This document shows, piece by piece, positions 49,627-61,357 of a DNA stretch of 64,000 bases (position 1 is its first letter; every line of letters begins with the position of its first letter). The position numbers were made by a program, and so were the translations under genes. The notes below the pieces were generated by a model. That model was not told the origin of the DNA. It ran no database searches and saw only the letters and a program-made list of their open reading frames with translations. The DNA comes from Trichobilharzia regenti (Eukaryota > Platyhelminthes > Trematoda > Strigeidida > Schistosomatidae). The DNA lies in contig CALYDD020000393.1 in assembly GCA_944472135.2 (NCBI GenBank), forward strand, positions 248,001 to 312,000, read 5' to 3'.

Positions 49627-51154
49627 ATGATCTGTTTTTCTGCATTGTTTGTGGTTGCATTTCTGCTCAATAATGCTAGTCAGCGCACTCTCGCTATAGT
49701 CCCAAAACCAACAGTTTACAACAAAGCGTCAACAGCCTGCAACCTGGTGCACACACTCACCTACGAACACAACTACCCAACTTGTTTCATACTCACAGAA
49801 TCACTGACAAGATTTCAACTACGTCTAGCATCGCGACATCCACCTATTTCTCAGGAAACCAAAGACAAATGTATCATAAACAAACTGAGAATTGAAATCA
49901 TGGATGGATGTGACGAAAATGCAGATAAACTGTGGCCGAGTGATATAATGAACGAATCATGTGAGTGACAACACAAGAAGTATTTCATTCACCACTTTGC
50001 AGATAACGTGAACATTGAAGATACAGAGATCTCGATAAGTTCGAAAGAGGTTTGGGGTGCACTACGTGCCCTCGAAACTGTACTTCAGATGGTGTACAAA
50101 GATGATTTGGAGGAGTGAGTTTTGTTCTGTTGATAACTTGACTTCATCAATATTTTCATCTAGAATATGATATTCAAGGGTTCTGTGGAAGATGAACCAT
50201 ATTCTCCATCGTGGAATGCTTTTGGATACCGGAAGAACTTCATGCCAGTTGAAACCCTTCGGAAGATGATAGTAGGAGATGTGATATTCAGCATAGTATT
50301 TTCTGTTTTCAGGATATCATGGCTATGGTTAAAATGAATGTCCTTCATTGGCACATCACAGATGACGAATCGTTTCCCTTTGTCTCAACCACCTATCCAG
50401 AACTGTCAGACAAGGTGAGTTGAATCAATCAATGTTCAGCCGTTTATTAATTCCGATTCTCATCTTAATCTGAACAGGGTGCATATCATCCACAAAAGTG
50501 TACATATGATGAAGAAGAGGTATCTGATTTGTTGGAATACGCTCGTCTCCGTGGAGTCCGGATCATTCCAGAATTTGATACTCCAGGTATATAAATTTGA
50601 AGACATTTGCTATGATGTAGTTATAACAACTGTGTCCACATGAAATGAAATTATGTAAATATCTGAGTCGGAGTGATAGTGTTCTCAAAATTATGCCACA
50701 AATGAGCACCGAGCAATGAGTTAGGCAGAGGCATTAGGTTTGAAATTATAATGCAAATTTCAGGTATATTAACTCAGTGAGATGATGAGTCACCTGACAG
50801 TTTTATATTTGACGAAAGCGTCTATTGCTTCTCTTCGGAGAAAAGACCACAGTTTTATTAAATCACTGCGCGTGTGTGGTTCCATTTATTCATTTTCAAT
50901 CGCTTTGAATACACCAGAAAACTTGATGAAGAACCACAAAGTTGAACTGCTGAATGTAATAAGTTGAAGCGTCAGTAAAATTGCCAAGTGTTTGATCACT
51001 GCATTTTAAGTCGTAGGGATTATCGTTGAGTGAAGGAATGCAGCTCGTGTGTAATCAAAGGAAACGAAATAACAATCGATTTCAAATGGTGAGTGGCATG
51101 GAGTGTTGACTGTTGAATGGCCATGTCATTTTCTATCTAAGTAATATTGTACCT

Positions 51155-51844
51155 CTAAATTTTTCAAAAATGGTTACTGAACAAAGAATACCCTTTTCGA
51201 TAACTTCATCATCAGGCTATACAGTTATATATACATAATAGTAGTGAATTAACTGGTGTTATGAACAATATTAATGCTTAAATAACGACGAATCAATAGT
51301 ATGAATAGATTAAAGTTCAAAAGCATCAACACAACAATAAACTGAATGTCAGAAAACTTAGGAAAGATAATATTACAAATTCATGAATTTCTAGTCTCTA
51401 CTGAAGGCCGGCCAGGGCTGTGGTAGTGGTTAGTGGACTTGCTTCTTTCGCACACAAAGCACTGATTGTTTCACGCGAATCGCAATAGCATCTGTTGTTT
51501 GAAGCATGCGTACTTTGATGATTTTGGCGATTTATTTGGCACCTGGAAGATGACAGAGAAGGATTTTTCAATGCTGGCTGACTTTGTGGATGTTTGGACC
51601 AGGTGGTCTAATATCGAACTGTTGATGGTTTTTTTACGCCTTTACTTAGCCACACTGTGAGGTGTTCTCGAGCGCGAAAAATCAAGTTCCTAGAGGAACT
51701 GCCGGTTCGCCTTTGTTTAAACAATATTGTTGTTTATAACACCAATTCATTCACTACTATGATGTATCCATAACTGTAAAGCCTGATGATGAAGTTATCG
51801 TAAAGTGTATTCTACGTTCAGTAACTATTCTTTTGAAAATTTTA
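51155..51844 (-). mobile_element. PLE-derived inverted-repeat element in intron 5 of copy C
   Basis: The orthologue of 17291-17994: arms about 51155-51290 and 51707-51844, with the same PLE C-terminal remnant between them on the minus strand. The inner 150 bp after the left arm is nearly identical to copy B (for example GGCCGGCCAGGGCTGTGGTA). Confidence 0.7.
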
Positions 51845-52109
51845 ATGGGCACTTCTGAAAGTTGTCACAGTGATCTTCACTGGTTGTCACAATACTTCTT
51901 TGTAGCGCATACATTCTCATGGGGAAAAGCATATCCAGACTTACTAACAAAATGTTATCGAGACTCTAAGCCAAGTGGGGAATTGGGTCCATTGAATCCA
52001 GCCAATGACTCTACATTTGATTTTTGAAGAATCTGTTTATAGAAGTCACCAGCCGATTTCATGATAACTATATTCATCTTGGAGGCAATGACATAAGTTC
52101 TGCCTGTTG

Positions 52110-54041
52110 GTGAGTTCACTCTTGTTTTATGTCACATTTCATTGAGGTGACACTTTAAGACATCCCGAAATTCTCAAAATATTCTGACGTAAAACCTTTT
52201 CTTGCTTCAGATGACAACAGGTTGAATTCGTCCCATCTAGTACATTTTATCACTAATAAAATTTATATTTGTTTGGGTCTCAGCCAAGTTGAAATGAATT
52301 ATTCTCATGTTTCGTTCGTTAGACACTTCCAAACCTCTTGAGGAAAATAGTTGAAATGAAAAGAATAAAGGTATATAGAAAACGTACAGTTTGTCTGTAC
52401 AACGCTTGTCCAATCATCTCTGAGTCTTGATTAGTCACCAAAAACAATACCGTATACATTTTAAATGGCACTTGACAGAATATTTCTCAAGGCTTATAAT
52501 TAGCCTGAATGTGTTATACACCGTGAACAGTGAATGCAGAGTTTTGTATCAGCTTTCAATACAACTGATTGAATACAGGTCATGGTGAACTGGTGTGAAC
52601 TAAGAGAATATGTACTAAACAATTTGCATGTGAATGTGTGAATAAGTGCAGATCATTTGTCAACATATTCAGAATCAATTGAAATTGCGTTAATGTTGTT
52701 GGCAATTGCGAGTCATTAATGCTTCACTTGAAGACTTCAGTTACACATATTCTTAATGAAACCACCGACAGTTTCAATAAAACATCAGTAAGACGTCACA
52801 CTAGTTACTAGTGTCTAATCAAGCATAAACATCTTTTATCTTATAAGATACATATAATCAGGATCATAAATTAGGCATGAAGATTAGTGATTCATATCTA
52901 TACTACTTATTGATCAAGACCTGTCATGCATCACAGCAGGTGTGACGGTGTCATCTTAACTAAGTGATTGGTATGATACGCTTCCATCTGATATCATAAA
53001 TAGATTGTGAATCATTTCATTAATGTTGATGGCATTATTTGCAACTGAACCGCAGAAGAGAATTATGCCACATTATTTGTTTTCTCAATGCCTTAAACGA
53101 CTTCACTAGGAGGATGTCGCTTCACTTTCAGACACTAGCACGATTTACTTGAACTAGTTCGTTTACATGATTCTAGTTCCATAGATCTCACAGAAATTTA
53201 AACTAACTCGGATTTTATACTTCTTGAATTCTGTCTTTCCTGCAATCTTTCTTCGTCTTTCTATATCAACCAATCAATTTTAATCTTGTGTTCTATATTC
53301 TTTTGAACAATATTACCAATATGAATACCCTGTTCGACTGTTTCTACTTGCACTGTGCACAGAGAGAATCAAATGTAATACATGCTGTACTACATGCTGG
53401 AAATTCCACACTGTATCAGAATTGCTGTTTGGAAAAAAGTCATTATTACTATTATTGTTATCATGGACTATAGTTGATGGCTCCATAGTACAGGATTATT
53501 TCTTCTGCTGACTGTCAACACTTTCACGAAACACTGAGTATTTCTGTACTCATCGATTTTATTCTCCTCCTTCCGATGAGTGAAACGAAAATTCCTCAAC
53601 TGGAGTTTCTGTATAATTCGCATTTCACTCATACAGTCACAAATATGAAGTGAAGAAATGAAACATCTGTGGGTGATACTACTGAATTTATTGGTTCTCT
53701 ACAAAATACTGTGATATGATCACTCAGGGGTAGTTAGCGGTTAAAGAGATCCCAAGGATGAATTGGGTAACCAAGTAGGAACGACGTTTTCTTTACGCAT
53801 TTTAAGGCGTTCTTAATCATGAATGCCCTAACATGTATCTAACTGGCTTCCTCCGCTTCGCTTGCACACTGCCGTTCTTTGGTAAATAAACGTTAAAATC
53901 ATGAATACGTTTTCTGCAATAACGCAGGCTATCAGTCAGTGATTTGGAGAACAATTTTCATAGAAAATTCGGTTTCTAAAAATCACTGTCGAAGAACATA
54001 TGAAAATTCAACTTATTGTCTTTCTGTGCTCTATTCTTTAG
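52110..54041. other. intron 6 of copy C
   Basis: No gene. It contains the near-identical island (about 52753-52943) shared with copy B. It lacks both the 0.5-kb segment and the solo PLE-end repeat found in intron 6 of B. Confidence 0.5.
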
Positions 54042-55785
54042 GATTTCGAATCCAGAAATAGTTGAATTAATGCAAAACATGGGTTCTCTGGTAATTCTTC
54101 ACAGTTAGTAAATTATTACGCGTCAAAACTTGTCGAAATTGTCAAAAGTGTTGCTGACCGAAATCCTTCGATTACACCTATTTTATATCAAGAGGTTTTA
54201 GATTACGGATATCAGGTAAGTGTTGGGAGATGCGTTTAGTAGTAATTGTTTCATCTACACGCACAACACTATCAGATGTGCTTACTTCACTAGGTGGGTT
54301 GTGATTCAGTAAACGCCTATTGTTCACAAACATTTTAGAGTATAAGCATGACTTTATCGCCTTGTTTGTTCACAGTGACTCTTTCTCATTTCATGATTCC
54401 AATGGTGCGAATAGTTCTCAGATTCCTGTCATAGGTACTGTATTCTATTTTTGCACTTATCCGATGTCGGTTATATTCATGAATAGCGATTGGATGATCA
54501 ACTGTGAGTAGTTAACTGGATTTCTGGCTTATCAGCCACTCTTTAAACTATAAAAAGAGAAAGGTTGATTGTTAGGCTGAAAACATTACTATTTGAAAAT
54601 TTAACTCAACTCTACGATAACTTTGATACACAGAAAAATATGAAAAATAAACTCATTCCTTGCAGGAATATAGAAGAAGATTTCTAGGATGAACTGCTCC
54701 TGTTTGTGACAGCCATGTGAAGGCCTCTCAACAGAATTGTCACATTTCGAGGATAAGCATGAGGACACGAAGTGTTCTCACCATATCTGAGGTTGGTCAG
54801 AACACGGATTGAACCAGGTGTCTCATGACACTGTTAGGAATCTGTGAACACAGGTGAATTGGAATTGAAATCTCCAAATTCACAACTGTAGAGTTAATAA
54901 TCCAGTCATATCACTTAGATGACGAAAACAAGTACGCTGACAGTGTGTTAACCACATTATTACTGAAAACATAGAAAGCTCTCATGAGCTGAACACTGAT
55001 CTCCTGAAAGAATGTGACTGCAAGATTTCAATCAAAAGAAGAGAAACTGCAGTTATACAGTGTTCTGTACCTAAATTCAACACAGAAGAATGACCTCTAC
55101 AGACACGTGCAGACAGTAACGGACAAGAACCCGTTCAGAATTCCAACTGGTAGCACAACTGTCAAACTGTGCGCAGACAGAGCTAGCAGTAGGCTCATCA
55201 CGAGTCTGGCGTCACTTAGTGTTGCTGGAACTCTATGTTCTGTGTAGGACTTTGGTGTGTAACATTATAATAATGATAATTCGTAAATTAGTGTAGCCCA
55301 TTCGCCTTATTTGATGATCATGTGACAATGCGCGTATAACTGTAAACTAAAGTTTTCTCCAGAAAGCTATTCAATACGGTTACGTATGATAAAACAGGCT
55401 GAATTCTCATAATCTGTAAACTTGGCTGACTCAAACGGAATAGATCAATCTTTGTGCTTGACCTTGGAATCTTCGCATTACATTCGCTGAGTTATTTCAT
55501 CCAATTTCATCCGAAAATAAATTAGTGGGCCACCAGAGATAGTTTCATCTATTGAACAATTGTAGATGGCCCACTGAGTGAACCACTTCGATGGGTCTTC
55601 TAAGACATTTAAGCTATTAGATCTCACCACGTGTTAATGACTTAGTCTAAGTCTCACTGGTAGTGATATTATTCAGTGGAGCGGGGATATATCTAGTCTA
55701 CAATTCTCAAAGAAGATGAAATACGTTTCACGTTCTTCACCGCTATGAATTATATTAAATTGGTATTCATTTCATATATGCCACT

Positions 55786-55969
55786 GTGCGTCAGTGGCAC
55801 AGCTGTTGAGAGGTTCACCGATCGTGCACATGGTCAGGGGTCAGATCGCCTGCCGGCGCACACCTGCTATCATTGGTCGACCTGCTAAATTTGGGCTACT
55901 CATATCATCTTCCGATAATTACATTGCTGTACCGAAATACTGTGTGAAAACAAGTTATGAAAAAAAATT
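55786..55969 (+). repeat. old tRNA-derived SINE in intron 7 of copy C
   Basis: Orthologous to 22586-22769: GTGCGTCAGTGGCACAGCTG head, degenerate B box (GGGTCAGATCGCC), the CTAAATTTGGGCTACTCATA block and an A-rich tail. Confidence 0.65.
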
Positions 55970-58399
55970 GAGTCTAACCATGTTTTCAAAGAATTCTAGA
56001 AACTGAATATTAGTTAGGGGTGTCTCACTTATTCTTCATTTTGAACACATCGAATGCTCCGTAGTATTAGTTAGACTGTCATTTGTATTACCGAATAATT
56101 TTTCCTTCAATCTGCTATAACATAACGTGGAACTGATTGATCTAGTGTCAGGATAACTGTTTAAGTGTGCTAATTTCCCGAAGACATTGGCGTCAAGAGT
56201 GGCAAGTGTTCTTCCTTGTTTTATTCTTAAATCAAATACAGCTACGTTCTCATTGCTCATTTTATAAGTCTTCATCTAGCTTGACGATCACACTTCAATC
56301 TTGATTATTAGAAATCATTCAGTGCCAGCTCCAAGGATCAGAGGTGCGACATTGGTTACTCTCTGTATTTTTCCATTAAAGATAGACAAACACTGAACAC
56401 TTCTTCAGAAATAGTCTTTAGACATCTCAGGTAGCTAAGAAATTCCTCTCTATAATCACCGTTTAATCGAAATCTTCCATCCTTAGAATAAAGTGTCTCT
56501 CACTTTCTAGATTACCACCTGATCGTTAATTTCTCTCAATAAAAGACATTTGTATTCGTTCGATAAACAATCAGTAATTGTATAAATGTTTGGTTCCATC
56601 TTATAGGGCGACGAAAATACAGTCATTCATGTTTGGAGAACCGTAGGCTCGAGAATATATACCAGGAAGGCTACCGGGAACAAATTCAACGTCATAGTTA
56701 CTGGTGATTGGAATTTAGATCATTGGAAGTTAGTGATTTACATAACGAATATGATTGGACCAAATACTACCAACAAGATATCAGAGACTTTGGAGGTTAG
56801 TTGATTTACCGTATGGTTTGACAGGAATAGCGTCACTGACCAAACTCTGTGTTGACACTATCTATTGGATTTGCTGAATTTTGAGCTTATTTGTCATCTA
56901 ACAAAGTGAATTGGTCAGTTATTTGAAACTGCACAGTATGAGATAATATAAATAACAACTCAGGATTCTTACGTTTAGGACTTCAAAATAATGAAGAGAA
57001 TATGTAGGTCAGTTGGATGGTTTTAGTGTTGTTGTATTATGTGGGCTCGGTTGTTGAATTGAAGATTCATAAACACTGAACAAGCACATCCCTTAAAGCA
57101 GTCGTTCAGTAATGAATCTAGATCTGATGAAGTATGCATGCACCAAGATGACGAATATGTCACAAATGGGAACTCAGATTCCTGTCTCACGTGCAACAAA
57201 AAATGTGTTCACCTGAGAAGGAGTGCTCGAAATTGAGTCAGATGAATAGATAGATGCTCTAAATTCCATGGCGTAAGAATCAAAATAATTTGGAATAATT
57301 AGAAATTGTAACTACGTGCCTACCGGTAGCTTGCGACTAAGCAGTTTGGCTTGCGTAATTTCAGCCGAAACTTGATGTGAAAGAGCGATTGATGAATTAT
57401 TTAATGCAGGCATCAGTAGTAGGACTGATGATTAGTGACCTCGACACCAGTATTGGTTCATCACTTACTTCTGATTGTCAGAACCCACTTAAATGAAGAC
57501 GAAAGGATGAGACAATCCACACTACCAAGTCGACTGTATTATTGGATAATACATCATTTATGAATACCACGTACCTCGGAGAGTTAAGTTAACAAATGAG
57601 TATATATATTGGTTGTATGCAGCTGGTCTTCCAGATTAGCCGACTGCATTATCATCAGTATCCTGACCTAGAACTTATGGTTTGATTTATCCATTCCGGT
57701 TTAAACCTGTCTAAGCTTGGTTTTGCTTTTATGTGCCTGTTCGAGATCGTTTTAAATGTTAAATACGAATAAGGCATTGAATGTACTTTGAAGGTGGCGT
57801 CTGTTCTATTCTTGTGAATCCAATCCAAATTTTCCACGACAGTTTCGTATGGTTTTAGTTTCTTCCAACTTCGACACAAATGTCAATTAATGTGACATAG
57901 TCTGATCACATCTACTAATGGGACATTTCATGCGGTAGAAGAATTCATCAGTCACTCAGCTAGACTAGTACTGTGAAAACTTAAAACCATCACAGTTTTA
58001 ACCTTGTGACCTGCTGCTTATTCCACGTCGTCTATTTGATTTCGACAGTAACGACTAACAGTAGCGATGAAAAGAGGGCCAGCATTATGAAGTGAGTTCG
58101 TTCCAATGGTCCTGATTGCAAATCATTCGTTGGACTACAAAAGCCTGTAGTTATTGCAGCTCCAGCATGAATTTTGTACACGAATAAGGGTGCAAATTTC
58201 ATCCTGAACTCGTTTCCAAATACTGTTTGGACGATGGGTTGACAGAACGTCATGTTTAGAATTGAGATAAAGTGGTAAGTATTGGAGTTAGAGCGAAGAT
58301 AAGAGTTGAGGCGTTTGACTGTTGATATTATTTTCTTTGCAAATGGATGCGTATGGAGGGAGAGTATTTCCTTGTTCATAAAGATGAAACTGTGATGGC

Positions 58400-58700
58400 C
58401 AAGTATAACGTTTTACCCGATCATCTTCTCAGCGTGTGCCGTAACCATGTCCACTTTCTCCTAAACATTTCTTGACGGTGGATTCTCGATTGGTTCCATC
58501 GCAGAGCTTTTTGTTGCTAATGATTTCTCGCCAGCCATCTGATCCTCAATATGGAGCCAGAGAGAGCAGCTGTTAATTAAAATCCGGAACTCCTTGGAAA
58601 TGCTTCTCGTGACACCCAGCTCCAGTTTCTGATCCATATATAAGTAGTGACTCACTTGACATTTCTGTTGAAAATCAGAATTTGTTCTTTATGCTGAGTG
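58400..58700 (-). mobile_element. RTE fragment in intron 8 of copy C
   Basis: On the minus strand the frame reads SHYLYMDQKLELGVTRSIS and then INSCSLWLHIEDQMAGE. This matches the RTE post-RT region (LLHGSETWRVIKSISNK, then FINSCLRSILKIRWLA). Copy A keeps only a trace of it at about 1465-1500, next to its hammerhead SINE. Confidence 0.6.
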
Positions 58701-61357
58701 CATCAAAGTTCGAAACTCATTTCAGAGCTATGAAGATCAGTCTAGCTTTTCCGACGCCCCAAATATAGCGCACCCTTAATTAGTAATTTAACTAACCATT
58801 TCTAAATCAAAAGAGACTCTTCGCTGAACTACTTGTCTCTTGTCTATTAATGTTCGAATGGGAATTGTTCATGAATCAAAACTCAGTGTCTAAATTTATT
58901 GGTGTTGCCGATTCATCTCATTCAGAGGACGACAACAACACATCAAACCTTAACATATGAAACCATCTGAATTGCAAATGTTTCGTTCACCAGTGAACTC
59001 GGGACATTTGAACTTGAAAATTACACTAATTGTCACACACTCTATTAACTTCCTTCGATGATAATAATAATTATCATGTCTTTTACAGGCACAGACGAGG
59101 AGGCATCATTAGTCATCGGTGGTGAAGCTATATTGTGGGGCACAAGTGTGGATGAGACAAATGTGATCACTGTTGCATGGTAAGTAACGTTTGTAAATCC
59201 CACAATGCACTTCTCATGCTATCAGCTTTCAACCACTTAACAAAGTGGTTTGGGTGTGGGTTAGGTGGAAATGAACCAAGTGTGTATAGAGATTTTTGAG
59301 TTGACAAGATAACTGAGTGAAAATGTCGCTTGGGGCAGAAAGTGACAAAGTAGCCCGAATGCTGAGTCTCTGCTAGAATATGAGCATTCAATAACATCCC
59401 TTCAGGTTCAGATGAAACAGGATGGACAGATCGACGGGACTCCATTGTTAGCCAATCATCAAGCAAATATCATGAAGGTATCGCATATTTTAACAGTCCC
59501 TTTTTTTGAATGTTCACCGCTAAAGATGGAGTTGACGGTTCTACTGATTTCGATATCAAATGATAATTACTGAATTTTCAGGCTAAGTTGACGCTGGCCT
59601 CTCTAAGCCTTATATCTTTTCATCAGCGAATGGCACAGTTGTCCTGATATCGACTTATATGCCTTCGAATATGTTACAAAGGCGAGACTCTTACATGAAA
59701 TGATGAAGGGAGACATCCAGTCTATAACAGGCCGATTTTTGAATAGCCTGACAAAAATGTGTAGTGTGACCTTATTTTTCTTGCTTTATTTATTACAACG
59801 AAATGTCTTCACTCATCTCTGTGACATATATATGCAGGCCCAGAGGTGCTGCTGTAGCTGAAAGATTATGGTCGAAAACCCTGAGACAATTGAAGGATTC
59901 TCACAACGAATTGGTGAACTTCGATGCAGAATGGTCTAGTGAGTCCTTGTATTCTTATATTCATGTGTAATTCATTGAAGCAGGTGGAAGTAAATAGACA
60001 TTTCATGCATATTCGGAAGTTATACTGTGATTTGTTTTTGCCATGACATTTTTTCAAAAATACTCATCTTTCGTTTGATCCACTTCTTTCACTAGTGAAT
60101 CGCTTTTTGCATCGTACCTTGACGCTGCGGCTAGGTATGTTACGTCCATTTCATTTCCAACGAAGAATCTTATGTTATCTAAGTTTTGTTGCATATAATA
60201 TTAGCACAAGAACGGAAATCAGAAAATTTATTTAGGCACGTTTATTTGAATGTCGCATGGTTAAGTCGAAAGCAAAATTCAAAGATCTGTCGGATTGGTT
60301 CAAAGGAAATGAAGTCAACCATACGAGTCTAGCTCCTGTGATGTAGCGAACATCTCAGAGATCTTCACTGCACCTGATAAATGTTGCTAAGGTGATATTG
60401 AATGCTGTAATTTAACCCTAATGATTAATTTTATGGTTTTCTGTCTGAAACTGTCGGAAAATCACCTAACTCGATAAATAACAATTTGAGGACAAAACAC
60501 GTAGTTCAGCAAAGAGGTTCTTTTCGGTGAAATCATTTTGTGGGTTAGCTGTAAAATCGCATTTATGTACATTTCTTCTCATCGGACTGTAGCAAAGAAA
60601 GTGATGAGTTGTCACAAACGTAGTTGTCGATATTTGTCAATGCATAGGTAGAGTTGAATATGCGTATCATATTGACGTAATAAGATACGTAATCTAGTTA
60701 GGATGCACATAGAAGAGAAGGAGAATGCTGATTACGTAAGAGTTCCAAGGGCGTACGAGAGTTATACATGGTTAGAAAATCAAACAAACTAAAATCAAGT
60801 GAGTAGAAATCAACACGGTTATTGCCATAATAGTACGTATGATTGAATAATTTCTTTTGGTATATATAGCACCAGCCTCCCTAAGTGAATAGCTAAGGCT
60901 GCAGCAAGGAGAAGACGGTGTTTTGCCCTAGATAGGTTGTTCTTCACTTCGTAAATTACATTGAAGGAGGCGTTTGTTGAGATGCAACGGTCGGTGTTCG
61001 ATAGATATTGGAATTTCGTTCTCCTTAAGGAAGAACTACTACATTCCTGCAACCATTTGCAAGATAGTGTTCTTGAACATTTTCAGGCAAGATTTGCGTC
61101 AAACAGGGCCAGCCAATGTATCTGGCCCTTAAAAGAGTAGGTAAATTGATATATGCCCACAGAACATAACAATTTAACGAAAGCATTTAAATGTTTATAC
61201 ACATTATCGATGTCTACCAGTACTAGTTATTCGATGTGTGAAAGAACAAATCATATTGTTTCTTTGTAATTGTTTGACGATTTATTTCAGTAACAACATA
61301 GAAGCTCATCCAGTCAACGGGCCAGGTTTCTGCCCAACTAAAATTTTGAGAACATGA

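Larger units (their letters stand above)
49627..61357 (+). pseudogene. GH20 hexosaminidase-like, copy C (frameshifted)
   Basis: Exons match copy B: 49627-49960, 50003-50114, 50164-50271, 50313-50414, 50478-50586, 51906-52109, 54042-54215, 56607-56795, 59089-59179, 59838-59938, 61291-61357. Splice sites are kept. Indels against B: exon 2 is 1 base shorter, exon 3 is 3 shorter with a local frame change that removes the [10 protein letters not shown] segment, exons 6, 7 and 10 are 1 shorter each, and exon 8 is 14 longer. Exon 6 therefore meets a stop after STFDF. The catalytic motif reads HLGGND: Asp to Asn, Glu to Asp. DWNLD and WGTSVDETN are as in B. Exons 1, 4, 5, 9 and 11 are undamaged. Many single-base losses in a gene with preserved splice sites could also be sequencing or assembly errors, so pseudogene status is likely but not certain. 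Confidence 0.8.
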
